From UBA5336 sp038526245 (GTDB lineage Bacteria; Pseudomonadota; Alphaproteobacteria; Caulobacterales; Hyphomonadaceae): a stretch of 64,000 bases of DNA. Shown here piece after piece: positions 9,122-18,567 of this stretch. The notes beneath the pieces were generated by a model that was not told the DNA's origin, did no database searches, and saw nothing but the letters and a program-made list of their open reading frames with translations. How positions within the stretch are numbered: position 1 is the first letter of the stretch; each line of letters opens with the position of its first letter. The stretch spans positions 62,001-126,000 of the forward strand of contig JBCBGZ010000001.1 of NCBI GenBank assembly GCA_038526245.1, read 5' to 3'. The translations under genes were made by a program, and so were the position numbers.

Positions 9122-9520
9122 ATGGCAGACGATATGACAGCCCGCGATATGATTGATGTGGAGGCCGCGAAAGCGGACCCCTCCGGCGAAGGCATCCTTT
9201 CAAAGGAAGAACTCAATCGGATCACCGACGACATCATTGCGGCGTTCAAGACCGTGTTTGACCCGGAAATCCCCGTGGACATCTACGAGCTAGGATTGAT
9301 CTACAAAGTCGACATCGACGAGGCAACGCGCAAGGTCGATATCGACATGACGCTGACCGCACCGGGATGCCCAGTGGCGGGAGATATGCCCGGCTGGATC
9401 GAAACCGCCGCGCGCACAGTCGAAGGCGTCGAGGATGTGGAAGTCCGCCTCACCTTCGATCCACCATGGGACCCGTCGCGCATGTCGGACGAAGCCCGCC
9501 TCGCACTGAACATGCTCTAG
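9122..9520 (+). CDS. sufT: SUF-associated MIP18/DUF59 protein (SufT-like)
   Basis: A 132-residue protein with a MIP18 (DUF59) domain: AAFKTVFDPEIPVDIYELGL, VDIDMTLTAPGCPVAGDMP with the conserved Cys, and VRLTFDPPWDPSRMSDEAR. Proteins of this family act in Fe-S protein maturation and cluster carriage. Its place directly after sufS is the standard alphaproteobacterial order, where an A-type carrier (sufA) often follows; none is found here. The start may be ATG 9122 or the nearby in-frame ATG 9134. Confidence 0.9.
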   Translation: MADDMTARDMIDVEAAKADPSGEGILSKEELNRITDDIIAAFKTVFDPEIPVDIYELGLIYKVDIDEATRKVDIDMTLTAPGCPVAGDMPGWIETAARTVEGVEDVEVRLTFDPPWDPSRMSDEARLALNML

Positions 9521-9871
9521 CGCCGATGTTGGCCCTATAGAACTGAGCAGAGTTTCGGGTCGATTGTGAAGCTATTCGCCGGAAGCGGTCATCACCGCGA
9601 TTTGGATCAGTGTCTTGGTTGGGGCGAGTTGGAAATGTTGCCTTTTTTGTCCAAGACCATCGTCAGCTGGCTCTTGGTTTCTGTACTTCACAACTTTCGG
9701 GGTGAATTCAAAATCCTTCGGTCTGACAGATGCTGAGGCACTGAATCATTCGAATCGGCTGCGGTCCTTCAAGCTTTGCCGCCGGATGGAGCCAGCAACG
9801 CGACTTGATGCGATGCCTGCCGACTGCTCAAAGTCAGACCGGGTTGCTTACGGCGCGAAGGAGACATCTGA
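9521..9871. other. Gene-free stretch after sufT
   Basis: About 350 bp between sufT and the next credible gene. Short open frames occur on the plus strand, but none has both an RBS and a protein-like sequence. The stretch is AT-richer than the suf genes. It presumably holds the promoter of the small membrane protein at 9872; I see no convincing terminator or RNA gene. Confidence 0.4.
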
Positions 9872-10291
9872 ATGGAGTTGTTCACACTTAGACGAATATT
9901 GTTTTGGGGTGGGTTCGCAACGTTTGTGTGTGGCTCGACTTATGTTTACTGGAAACCGGAGTTACTAGATTTTGCCAGTACGACAGGAATTGTTCGTGCT
10001 GGGCTAATCGCGGTTTGGTTCGCTTTCACAGGTTACTCAATCTACTGCATACCGTTCGAAAGTCTGTGGCAGTCTGCAACAAAAATTTTGAAGCTGTTGT
10101 GGGGCTGGCAAGTGACGGTGGACCTTTATATCTCAGTGTTCCTATCCATCGGACTTGTCTGGTTGGTGACAGGCTCACTTGTTGAAACTTTGATTTGGAG
10201 TATCGCTATCGTACCCTTTGCCAACTTGGCGATTTTGCTCTTTCTAGTCTTTCACATAGACGAGATTCTGGCTGTCTTTGGCATTGTATAG
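9872..10291 (+). CDS. Small integral membrane protein, unknown family
   Basis: A 139-residue protein with about four hydrophobic segments: roughly residues 9-26, 40-60, 80-103 and 107-135. An excellent RBS (AAGGAG, about 7 nt before the ATG) supports it despite the lack of a recognised domain. Its codons are AT-richer than those of flanking housekeeping genes, which suggests recent acquisition. There are no obvious catalytic residues. It sits alone between sufT and the convergent DUF1428 gene. I cannot assign a function. Confidence 0.65.
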   Translation: MELFTLRRILFWGGFATFVCGSTYVYWKPELLDFASTTGIVRAGLIAVWFAFTGYSIYCIPFESLWQSATKILKLLWGWQVTVDLYISVFLSIGLVWLVTGSLVETLIWSIAIVPFANLAILLFLVFHIDEILAVFGIV

Positions 10292-10450
10292 AAACGCGGA
10301 TCTGAGATCGGAGATCAAGACGACAAGCAGATCTCAGATTCCGGCATGTCAATTGTACTCACTTCTTGGAAACTCAAGCTGCAATTTCGGGGCGCTTGAA
10401 GATGCTCAAATTGCCAGGTCGATCGTCGCAAAGGGCCAAACCCGGCCGCC

Positions 10451-10480
10451 CATAAAACAACGGGCCGCCGGCGGTGGCCC
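10451..10480 (-). terminator. Probable rho-independent terminator of the DUF1428 gene
   Basis: On the minus strand, GGGCCACCGCCGGCGGCCC (10480-10462) forms a strong GC hairpin and is followed by GTTGTTTTATG. It lies just past the stop of the minus-strand DUF1428 gene at 10493. Confidence 0.6.
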
Positions 10481-10492
10481 ACAGAACGTGCT

Positions 10493-10846
10493 CTAGTGTT
10501 CGAGGAAGGTCTCGAAGCTTCCGTAGATCATGCGTTTGCCGTCGAAGGGCATTTCGCTCATCTGTGACGTAAATTCCGGATCGTCCATCATGGCCTTGGT
10601 GCCGGCATCTCGCGCTTCTTTTGACGGCCAGATCGTCCAGGCGAACACAATGGCTTCGCCGGGCTGGCAGTCGACGGCCTTGAAGAAATCCGTCTGCTTG
10701 CCTTCGGGCACATCGTCTTGCCAGGACTCCATGGTGCTGACCGCGCCATTCTTCAGCGCGATCCCGGCGAAAATCTCAGCCTGCTTGATGTAGGCGTCCT
10801 TGTTCGCGATCGGCACAGCAAGCACGTAGCCATCCACATAGGTCAT
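10493..10846 (-). CDS. DUF1428 family protein
   Basis: A 117-residue small cytoplasmic protein of the DUF1428 family (YbaA-like, ferredoxin-like alpha/beta fold). Family features are YVDGYVLAVP at the N-terminus, IFAGIALKNGA, FAWTIWPSKEARDAG and FDGKRMIYGSFETF at the C-terminus. The start is preceded by AAGGAGGAGATGACCC. The function of the family is unknown. The gene lies downstream of uvrA on the same strand, 62 bp away, and may be read with it. Confidence 0.9.
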   Translation of the reverse strand: MTYVDGYVLAVPIANKDAYIKQAEIFAGIALKNGAVSTMESWQDDVPEGKQTDFFKAVDCQPGEAIVFAWTIWPSKEARDAGTKAMMDDPEFTSQMSEMPFDGKRMIYGSFETFLEH

Positions 10847-10908
10847 GGGTCATCTCCTCCTTGTTGCCCGATGAGACTAGCATAGACGCACGGACCGCGC
10901 GCGCCTGA

Positions 10909-13845
10909 TCAGGCAACTTTCGTTTTTGCCGCCTTGCGGGTCTTGGGTTTGGTGGATTTCGACCGCGCTTTCTTTGCGGCCTTGCGTTCATCCTGGCGTT
11001 TGAACGTCTCGGCCAGGAAGGTGCCCGTATCGCTCCCCTCGGTCTGGGAGACCTGTTCGGGCGTGCCTTCGGCGACGAGTTGACCGCCGCCATCACCGCC
11101 CTCGGGGCCCAGGTCCAGGATCCAGTCTGCGGTCTTGATCACATCAAGATTGTGCTCAATCACCACGACGGTGTTGCCCGCATCCACCAGTTCGTGGAGC
11201 ACTTCGAGCAGCTTGTTGACGTCTTCAAAATGCAAACCCGTGGTCGGCTCATCGAGAATGTAGAGCGTGCGGCCCGTTGCGCGTTTTGAAAGTTCCTTGG
11301 CGAGTTTCACGCGCTGGGCTTCGCCGCCCGAAAGCGTTGTCGCCTGTTGGCCGACCTTGATGTAGCTGAGGCCCACCCGGTTAAGCGTCTCCATCTTGCT
11401 GGCGATCGCCGGGACCGCGGAGAAGAATGTCGCAGCGTCTTCAACCGTCATGTCCAGCACATCGGCGATGGATTTGCCCTTATAGAGCACTTCCAGCGTC
11501 TCGCGATTGTAGCGCTTGCCGCCGCAGACCTCACAGGTGACGTAGACATCGGGCAGGAAGTGCATCTCGATCTTGATCACGCCGTCGCCCTGACAGGCCT
11601 CGCACCTTCCGCCTTTCACATTGAAGCTGAACCGGCCGGGTTTGTAGCCGCGCGCCTTGGATTCCGGCAGGCCAGCATACCAGTCCCGGATGGGGCCGAA
11701 AGCACCGGTATAGGTGGCCGGATTTGACCGGGGCGTGCGCCCGATCGGGCTCTGGTCAATGTCGATGACCTTGTCGAGGTGTTCGAGCCCCTCAATCGTA
11801 TCGTAAGGCGCAGGCACCGCGGAGGCTCCGTTCAGCTTGCGGGCGAGGGATTTGTACAATGTCTCGATGATGAGGGTGGATTTGCCGCCCCCCGACACCC
11901 CGGTAATCGCCGTAAAGACGCCCAGAGGAATGCGCGCATTGACGTTCTGCAGGTTGTTTCCGCTCGCGCCCTTGAGCCGTATGGATTTCACGCGGGCGGC
12001 CGGGCGACGTTTCTCCGGGATTGCGATTTCCCGCTCGCCGTTGAGATAGGCGCCTGTCAGGCTGGCCGGGTTCGCGATGACCTCTTCCGCCGTGCCCTGG
12101 GCAACGACCTCGCCGCCATGGACGCCGGCGGCAGGGCCCATATCGATGACATGGTCGGCGGTGAGGATGGCGTCTTCATCATGTTCAACTACGATCACGG
12201 AGTTGCCGAGATCGCGCAGGCGCTTCAGCGTTTCCAGCAAGCGCTCATTGTCGCGCTGGTGCAGGCCAATGCTCGGCTCGTCCAGCACATAAAGCACGCC
12301 GGTGAGGCCCGAGCCGATCTGGCTGGCGAGACGAATGCGCTGGCTTTCACCGCCTGACAGCGTTCCGGAGGCACGGCCGAGACCGAGATAATCGAGGCCG
12401 ACATCGTTGAGAAACTTCAGGCGGTCATTGATCTCTTTCAGGATCCGGCCTGCGATCTCCTGGGACTGGGGGCTGAGCGTGTCATTCACCGTCGCGAACC
12501 ACGCAGCAGCTTCGCGAATGGAGTAAACGGAAATATCAGCAATGTCGTGGTCGGCAATTTTAACCGCGAGGGCTTCTGGCTTCAGCCGTTTGCCGCCACA
12601 TGCGGGGCAGGGCTGGCTGGACTGGAACTTGGCAATTTCCTCGCGCACCCAAGCGCTGTCGGTCTCGCGATAGCGGCGCTCCAGGTTCGGAATGACCCCT
12701 TCAAACGTCTTGGTGACCTCATATCGGCGCATGCCATCATCGTAGATGAAGTCGATCTCATCTTCCCCAGTGCCATGGAGGATGATGTCCTGGACCTTCT
12801 TGTCGAGCTTGTTCCAGGGCAGTTTCAAGTCAAACCGGTAGTGGGCCGATAGGGCCTGGAGGGTCTGGGTCTGGTAGGGAGATGTGGACTTGGCCCAGGG
12901 CGCAATGGCGCCGTTCATGAGGGTCAGGTCCCGGTCTGGGACCACAAGGTCGATGTCGATCTTGGATTGCGTGCCTAGGCCGTCACAGGTGGGGCAGGCG
13001 CCGAAGGGATTGTTGAATGAGAAGAGGCGCGGTTCGATTTCCGGAATGGTGAAGCCGCTTTCTGGGCACGCGAAATTCGCGCTGTAGGTAATACGCTTCG
13101 GAGCGTCTTCGCCCTCCTCAAGGTCGGCATACTCAGCAACGGCGATTCCATTCGCCAGGCCCAACGCCGTCTCAAAACTCTCGGCGAGGCGCTGTTCCAT
13201 CCCGTCGCGCACCACAATCCGGTCCACCACCACGTCGATGTCGTGCTTGTATTTCTTGTCGAGCGTGGGCGGGTCTTCCAGATCATGGAAGTCTCCGTCC
13301 ACTTTCACCCGCTGGAAGCCCTTCTTCAGCAGTTCCGCGAACTCCTTGCGATACTCGCCTTTCCGGCCGCGTACGATGGGCGCGAGCAGGTAAAGCCGAG
13401 TCTTTTCCGGCAGGGCCATGGTGCGATCGACCATCTGGCTCACGGTCTGGCTTTCAATTGGCAGGCCCGTGGCGGGCGAATACGGGATGCCGACCCGCGC
13501 CCAGAGGAGGCGCATGTAGTCGTAAATCTCAGTGACAGTGCCGACCGTGGAGCGCGGGTTTCGGCTGGTGGTTTTCTGCTCAATGGAGATGGCGGGGGAC
13601 AGGCCTTCAATGCTCTCCACATCCGGCTTTTGCATCAGCTCCAGAAACTGGCGCGCATAGGCCGACAAACTCTCAACATACCGCCGCTGGCCTTCGGCAT
13701 AGATCGTGTCGAACGCCAGGGAAGACTTTCCCGATCCCGACAGGCCCGTCATCACCACAAGCTCGCCCCGTGGAATATCCACGTCGACATTCTTCAGATT
13801 GTGTTCCTTCGCGCCGCGAACGCGGATGGTGGTCAGTTCTGACAT
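10909..13845 (-). CDS. uvrA: Excinuclease ABC subunit A
   Basis: A 978-residue DNA damage sensor of nucleotide excision repair, working with UvrB and UvrC. It has two ABC ATPase modules: the first Walker A GLSGSGKSS near residue 33, the second GVSGGGKST in the C-terminal half, and signatures LSGGESQRIRLA and LSGGEAQRVKLA. The zinc-binding modules contain CPTCDGLG, CPACGGKRL and the CEACQGDG/CEVCGGKRY pair. The C-terminus carries an extra Lys/Arg-rich tail of about 30 residues beyond the conserved domain. It is divergent from ssb, and the shared intergenic region contains an exact GAAC-N7-GAAC SOS box, so LexA control is likely. Confidence 0.98.
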   Translation of the reverse strand: MSELTTIRVRGAKEHNLKNVDVDIPRGELVVMTGLSGSGKSSLAFDTIYAEGQRRYVESLSAYARQFLELMQKPDVESIEGLSPAISIEQKTTSRNPRSTVGTVTEIYDYMRLLWARVGIPYSPATGLPIESQTVSQMVDRTMALPEKTRLYLLAPIVRGRKGEYRKEFAELLKKGFQRVKVDGDFHDLEDPPTLDKKYKHDIDVVVDRIVVRDGMEQRLAESFETALGLANGIAVAEYADLEEGEDAPKRITYSANFACPESGFTIPEIEPRLFSFNNPFGACPTCDGLGTQSKIDIDLVVPDRDLTLMNGAIAPWAKSTSPYQTQTLQALSAHYRFDLKLPWNKLDKKVQDIILHGTGEDEIDFIYDDGMRRYEVTKTFEGVIPNLERRYRETDSAWVREEIAKFQSSQPCPACGGKRLKPEALAVKIADHDIADISVYSIREAAAWFATVNDTLSPQSQEIAGRILKEINDRLKFLNDVGLDYLGLGRASGTLSGGESQRIRLASQIGSGLTGVLYVLDEPSIGLHQRDNERLLETLKRLRDLGNSVIVVEHDEDAILTADHVIDMGPAAGVHGGEVVAQGTAEEVIANPASLTGAYLNGEREIAIPEKRRPAARVKSIRLKGASGNNLQNVNARIPLGVFTAITGVSGGGKSTLIIETLYKSLARKLNGASAVPAPYDTIEGLEHLDKVIDIDQSPIGRTPRSNPATYTGAFGPIRDWYAGLPESKARGYKPGRFSFNVKGGRCEACQGDGVIKIEMHFLPDVYVTCEVCGGKRYNRETLEVLYKGKSIADVLDMTVEDAATFFSAVPAIASKMETLNRVGLSYIKVGQQATTLSGGEAQRVKLAKELSKRATGRTLYILDEPTTGLHFEDVNKLLEVLHELVDAGNTVVVIEHNLDVIKTADWILDLGPEGGDGGGQLVAEGTPEQVSQTEGSDTGTFLAETFKRQDERKAAKKARSKSTKPKTRKAAKTKVA

Positions 13846-13951
13846 GTATATTCACCCTCATGGCGACGCTCGATCACCGCTTTTGGTCTGACTAGCGATG
13901 GTAGGGCCGCGCCTGCAATTAACAACTTGCAGATTCGTGGGCACAACACTA

Positions 13952-13966
13952 GAACATTGACGGAAC
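13952..13966. promoter_or_regulatory. LexA-binding SOS box between uvrA and ssb
   Basis: GAACATTGACGGAAC is an exact match to the alphaproteobacterial SOS operator, written GTTC-N7-GTTC (here as its reverse complement GAAC-N7-GAAC). It lies 106 bp upstream of the uvrA start and 88 bp upstream of the ssb start. uvrA is a standard SOS gene, so damage-inducible repression by LexA is the expected use; ssb may share it. Confidence 0.8.
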
Positions 13967-14054
13967 ATTTGGTGCGCTGAATTCCCCATGGGGCGTTTTG
14001 CGGCGATGGTCTAGGGTGTGGTCAGATTCGGAAAGCAACAGTCGGAGCGGAGTG

Positions 14055-14540
14055 ATGGCAGGTTCAGTAAACAAGGTGATCCTTATCGGAAATCTGGGGC
14101 GCGACCCAGAAGTGCGCCAATTCCAGAATGGCGGGCAGGTGTGCAATCTCTCCATCGCAACGTCTGAGACGTGGAAAGACCGCAACACGGGCGAGCGCAA
14201 GGAGAAGACCGAGTGGCACCGCGTGGCCATCTTCAATGAAGGTCTTGTCCGCGTTGCCCAAAACTATCTGCGCAAGGGATCCAAGGTCTATCTCGAAGGC
14301 CAGCTTGAGACCCGAAAATGGACCGATCAGAGCGGCCAGGAAAAGTACACGACTGAAGTCGTGCTGCGGAACTATTCTGGCCAGTTGACCATGCTGGATG
14401 GCCGCGATGGTGGTAGTGGCGGAATGGGCGGCGGTGGTGGCTCCATGGGGTATGACCAGGGCGGCGGCGGCCCGCGCCAGATGGAAGGCCCGGCAGAAGA
14501 TTTCTCCCGACAGGACCTGGACGACGAAATCCCGTTCTAG
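14055..14540 (+). CDS. ssb: Single-stranded DNA-binding protein
   Basis: A 161-residue protein with an N-terminal OB fold (SVNKVILIGNLGRDPEVRQF, ending about residue 115 at TMLDGRDG), a Gly-rich linker, and the acidic C-terminal tip DLDDEIPF that recruits repair and replication partners. I start at ATG 14055 rather than 13998 because SSB proteins begin with this strand, and GGAG lies upstream. The neighbours are uvrA (divergent, shared SOS box) and gyrA further on, a familiar alphaproteobacterial order. Confidence 0.96.
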   Translation: MAGSVNKVILIGNLGRDPEVRQFQNGGQVCNLSIATSETWKDRNTGERKEKTEWHRVAIFNEGLVRVAQNYLRKGSKVYLEGQLETRKWTDQSGQEKYTTEVVLRNYSGQLTMLDGRDGGSGGMGGGGGSMGYDQGGGGPRQMEGPAEDFSRQDLDDEIPF

Positions 14541-14543
14541 GGC

Positions 14544-15647
14544 TTAGATCGGCGTGAATATCTCGACGAGGGCGCTTGTGTCCCGACCGCCAACGCCGAG
14601 TGCGCCGCCGAGCAAATAAATGTCCCGATCAATTGCAACTGCGCCCAGACCATGGCGCGGGGATGGCATGTCATCAATCTGCACCCAGACATCGTTGGGA
14701 GGAACATAGCACCAGGCCTCTGCATAGACGCCGCCAGGCTCTGGGCTGAAGAACTCGCCCCCAAAGGCGTAGAGCCGTCCATCGACGCTCGCCGCTGCCA
14801 GCCCGCCCTGGCCCTGGGGCAGGGGCGCGGCTGTCCGCCAGCGGTCTTCGCGGACGTCATAGATGTCATGGACGCCGGTATTTCCGCCGCCAACTGTGCG
14901 CCCGCCGACCACGTGCCACTCGTTTCCGATCATCGCGCCAGCAGCGCTGTTCCGGGCGGTTGGCAGGGGCGCTGCGCGCTTCCAGTCGCCATCAAGAGCG
15001 TTTAGAACGAAATGATCGGCCGTATCGATGTGATCCTGCCACGATGCGTTTCGGGTTCCGCTGGGCTCCCGCCCGCCAACGAGATGCAACCTGTTTTCGA
15101 TTACTGAAATGACGGCTTCGCCTGAAGGGCGCGGGAGCTCCGGGAGGTTGGCCCAGTATTCATTGGTGCGATCGAGCTGCAGTCCGCCGTTTGGGGATGT
15201 TTCATCCAATACGCGGACCCAGCCTCCGGATTGCATGACCCAGACACGATCAGCCGATGGGCTTTCAAACCCACCCAATGCGAGGAGATGGCCCTGAAAG
15301 GAGATCAGTTGCGGATGATGGCGCGGTGTGGGGAGGGCGGGTTCGCTACTCCAGGCGTTGTTGGCTGGATCGAAGGCGAAGTGACGGTCCGTTGGGCCGG
15401 TGATTGCCCCATTCTCTGCAACAAAGCCCCCGGCCAGATGGATGCGTCCGTCGTGCAATGCGGGATAAATTTCCTGAACTGCTCGCGGGAGTGCCGGTCC
15501 ATCGCGCCATGTGCCACCTGGCGTGTGCTCGGTGACCCGAAGAGGCTGGCACGCGGCCAAACCCACGCTTCCGAGCGCCATCAGTACCGTCTGGCGATCC
15601 AGCCGCAGCGCGTTGCTGCAGCCGGGCGTGTTGCCGTGATACACCAT
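14544..15647 (-). CDS. Kelch-repeat lipoprotein
   Basis: About 367 residues. The N-terminal hydrophobic stretch ends in the lipobox LAAC, so the protein is probably a lipoprotein facing the periplasm. The rest consists of about five to six Kelch-type blades, each with a Gly-Gly pair and spaced Trp/Tyr, such as RIHLAGGFV, HLLALGGFE, RLHLVGGRE, EWHVVGGRT, RLYAFGGEF and DIYLLGGAL, forming a beta-propeller. I use ATG 15647 because GGAGG precedes it by 8 nt; a longer frame to 15674 exists. Propellers of this kind act in binding or sugar oxidation; no activity can be assigned. It is convergent with ssb and divergent from gyrA. Confidence 0.8.
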   Translation of the reverse strand: MVYHGNTPGCSNALRLDRQTVLMALGSVGLAACQPLRVTEHTPGGTWRDGPALPRAVQEIYPALHDGRIHLAGGFVAENGAITGPTDRHFAFDPANNAWSSEPALPTPRHHPQLISFQGHLLALGGFESPSADRVWVMQSGGWVRVLDETSPNGGLQLDRTNEYWANLPELPRPSGEAVISVIENRLHLVGGREPSGTRNASWQDHIDTADHFVLNALDGDWKRAAPLPTARNSAAGAMIGNEWHVVGGRTVGGGNTGVHDIYDVREDRWRTAAPLPQGQGGLAAASVDGRLYAFGGEFFSPEPGGVYAEAWCYVPPNDVWVQIDDMPSPRHGLGAVAIDRDIYLLGGALGVGGRDTSALVEIFTPI

Positions 15648-15769
15648 TCGAAAATCCTCCGTGGTCCAACGCACTGCAGGGTTTGAAGCACAGGGCAGGG
15701 CCTGCTACCACATTCAAAGGAAATTCGGTCGATTCGAGACCACTCATACAAGAGCAGGAGCGCCGCGGT

Positions 15770-18538
15770 TTGAGCGACGACACCACGCCACCCGAAGAGC
15801 CGGAAAACGGTTCCCCCCCGCCCGAAGACGGCATTGATCCCATCTCCATCGAAAGTGAGCTGAAACGCTCTTATCTCGACTATGCGATGTCCGTCATCGT
15901 CAGCCGCGCGCTGCCCGATGTGCGAGACGGCCTGAAGCCGGTGCACCGCCGCATCCTCTATGCGATGCAGGAAGGCGGCTACACCCACGACAAGCCCTAC
16001 CGCAAGTCGGCCCGTGTCGTTGGTGATGTTATCGGTAAGTATCACCCCCATGGCGACAGCGCGGTTTATGACGCGCTGGTGCGCATGGCGCAGCCCTTCT
16101 CCATGGGGCTGCCGCTTCTCGACGGGCAGGGCAATTTCGGCTCGATCGACAATGATCCGCCCGCGGCGATGCGCTACACAGAGGTGCGCACCGACAAGCC
16201 TGCCCAATACCTGCTCGATGATATCGACAAGGACACGGTCGACTTCCAGGCGAACTATGACGACTCCGAAAGCGAGCCCGTCGTCCTGCCCGCGCAGTTC
16301 CCGAATCTGCTCGTCAATGGCGGCGGCGGCATCGCTGTGGGGATGGCGACAAACATCCCGCCTCACAATCTGGGTGAGGTCATCGACGCGACGCTTGCGG
16401 TCATCGATGATCCTGCCGTCGACGAAGAAGCCCTGCTGGAAATCGTTCCAGGTCCGGATTTCCCGACCGGCGGACTGATCCTCGGCTATGCGGGCTCGCG
16501 CCGGGCGCTCATGGAGGGACGTGGCTCCGTGGTGATGCGGGCGCGCACCGAAATGGAGACAACGCGCGGCGGGCGTGAAGCCATTGTGGTCACCGAAATT
16601 CCCTATCAGGTGAACAAGGCCAACATGGTCTCCAAGATCGCTGAACTCATCCGGGAAAAGCGGATCGAAGGCATTGCGGACCTGCGCGATGAGTCCGACC
16701 GCCAGGGCATCCGTGTGGTCATCGAGATCAAACGGGACGCCAGCGCCGATGTCGTGCTGAACCAGCTTTATCGCTTCAGCCAGATGCAAACCTCGTTCGG
16801 CGTGAACATGCTGGCGCTGAATGGCGGGCGGCCAGAGCTCTTGAACCTGCGCAAAGTGCTCGATTGCTTCATCCAGTTCCGCGAGGAAGTGGTCGCGCGG
16901 CGGACCAAGTTCGAACTCGCCAAGGCGCGCGACCGAGCCCACGTTTTGGTTGGCCTGGCTTTGGCTGTGGCCAATATTGATGAGGTCATTCGGATTATTA
17001 GGAATGCCCCGGACCCCGCCACGGCTCGCGAACAGCTTTTGGCCAAGGCCTGGGATGCGCAGGATATGGCGCCGCTGATCGACCTGATTGCCGATCGCCG
17101 TACCCGTCAGGCCGATGACGGAACCATCTTCCTGTCAGATGAACAGGCCCGCGCAATCCTGGAACTCCGCCTGCACCGGCTGACCGGCCTTGGCCGCGAC
17201 GAGATTGGCAACGAAGCCAAGGGCCTTGCAGACAAGATCGCAGACTTCCTGGATATCCTGCGGTCCCGCCCGCGCATCCTCGATATCATTCGCGGTGAGC
17301 TGACCCAGGTGAAGGAAAAATTCGCTGTACCTCGCCGCTCCGAATTCGTCTTCGGCGATGCCGACATGGACGATGAGGATCTGATCGAGCGCGAGGACAT
17401 GGTCGTCACGGTCACCCATGGGGGCTACGTCAAGCGCGTGCCCCTCGCGACCTATCGCACCCAGAATCGCGGTGGCAAGGGGCGGTCCGGCACGAGCCTC
17501 AAGGACGAGGATTTCGTCACACGGCTCTTCTCGGCCAACACCCACACCGAGATCCTGTTCTTCAGCTCCGCCGGCATGGTTTACAAGGAGAAGGTCTGGC
17601 GCCTTCCCCTCGGCTCGCCGCAATCGCGCGGGAAAGCCCTGGTCAATATTCTCCCCCTGGAGAAGGACGAGTGGATCACTTCGGTGATGCCGCTGCCCGA
17701 CGATGAGACGGCCCGCGAAGAGCTCGATATCATGTTTGCCACGCGTCAGGGCACGGTACGGCGCAACAAGCTCTCAGACTTCGTCCGGGTGAACCGGAAT
17801 GGCAAAATCGCCATGAAGCTGGAAGAGGGCGCGAAGGACGGGATCGTCAGCGTGAAGATGTGCTCTGAACGCGATGACATTCTGCTGACAACGGCCATGG
17901 GGCAGTGCATTCGGTTCCGCGTTGACGATGTCCGCGTATTTGCGGGCCGCAACTCCACCGGTGTGCGTGGCATCCGCCTTGTGGGTGGTGACCGGGTCAT
18001 CTCCATGGCCATCCTGCGCCATGTGGACGTCACGCCGGCAGAAGCACGCAGTTATCTCAAGCACGCCGCCGCCATGCGCCGCGCCAGCGACGGCGAAGAG
18101 GTGGATATGGGCGAGGATGACAGCGGAGAAGACACTGGCGACGAAACGGCATTGAGCCCTGAGCGCTTGGCCGAGCTTGGCGCGGCAGAGCAGTTCCTGC
18201 TGACCGTGACCGCCCATGGCATGGGCAAACGCTCGTCTGCTTATGATTATCGCGTCTCCGGCCGGGGCGGAAAGGGGATCATCGCCCACCGCCTGCCAAT
18301 GTCCATGGAACTGGCGCAGAGCTTCACCATCGACGATGGCGATGAAGTCATGCTGGTCACCGATGCCGGACAGGTCATCCGAACACCGGTGGACCAAATC
18401 CGCGTGGCAGGTCGCGCGACAAGCGGTGTCTGGGTGCTGCGCACCAATGCAGGCGAGAAAGTGGTTTCCGTTGCGCGGCTTGTGGAACAAGATGAGGATG
18501 ATGCCGGCGAAGGGGTGCCAACCGACGCGGGAGACTAA
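15770..18538 (+). CDS. gyrA: DNA gyrase subunit A
   Basis: The DNA-cleaving subunit of gyrase, about 922 residues. The catalytic Tyr is in AAMRYTEVRT (about Tyr136). The quinolone-determining region reads HPHGDSAVYDALVRMAQPFS, with Ser (about 97) and Asp (about 101) unchanged. The GyrA box appears as QNRGGKGRSG near residue 565. The C-terminal wheel contains an acidic insertion of about 30 residues (around nt 18083-18165) and ends in an acidic tail. I propose a TTG start at 15770 with AGGAG 9 nt upstream; an in-frame ATG at 15683 would add 29 unconserved residues and overlap the promoter region. Confidence 0.96.
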   Translation: MSDDTTPPEEPENGSPPPEDGIDPISIESELKRSYLDYAMSVIVSRALPDVRDGLKPVHRRILYAMQEGGYTHDKPYRKSARVVGDVIGKYHPHGDSAVYDALVRMAQPFSMGLPLLDGQGNFGSIDNDPPAAMRYTEVRTDKPAQYLLDDIDKDTVDFQANYDDSESEPVVLPAQFPNLLVNGGGGIAVGMATNIPPHNLGEVIDATLAVIDDPAVDEEALLEIVPGPDFPTGGLILGYAGSRRALMEGRGSVVMRARTEMETTRGGREAIVVTEIPYQVNKANMVSKIAELIREKRIEGIADLRDESDRQGIRVVIEIKRDASADVVLNQLYRFSQMQTSFGVNMLALNGGRPELLNLRKVLDCFIQFREEVVARRTKFELAKARDRAHVLVGLALAVANIDEVIRIIRNAPDPATAREQLLAKAWDAQDMAPLIDLIADRRTRQADDGTIFLSDEQARAILELRLHRLTGLGRDEIGNEAKGLADKIADFLDILRSRPRILDIIRGELTQVKEKFAVPRRSEFVFGDADMDDEDLIEREDMVVTVTHGGYVKRVPLATYRTQNRGGKGRSGTSLKDEDFVTRLFSANTHTEILFFSSAGMVYKEKVWRLPLGSPQSRGKALVNILPLEKDEWITSVMPLPDDETAREELDIMFATRQGTVRRNKLSDFVRVNRNGKIAMKLEEGAKDGIVSVKMCSERDDILLTTAMGQCIRFRVDDVRVFAGRNSTGVRGIRLVGGDRVISMAILRHVDVTPAEARSYLKHAAAMRRASDGEEVDMGEDDSGEDTGDETALSPERLAELGAAEQFLLTVTAHGMGKRSSAYDYRVSGRGGKGIIAHRLPMSMELAQSFTIDDGDEVMLVTDAGQVIRTPVDQIRVAGRATSGVWVLRTNAGEKVVSVARLVEQDEDDAGEGVPTDAGD

Positions 18539-18567
18539 GGTGGCTGAGCCGCCAATTGGAGGAAACC

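Noticed and set aside
7779..9203. A 474-residue minus-strand open frame
   Set aside because: Antisense to sufS; sufS has its catalytic motifs intact.
9615..9968. A 117-residue plus-strand frame in the AT-rich patch
   Set aside because: No RBS, odd composition, and it overlaps the better-supported gene at 9872.
15581..16942. A 453-residue minus-strand open frame
   Set aside because: Antisense to gyrA, whose catalytic and quinolone-region motifs are complete.
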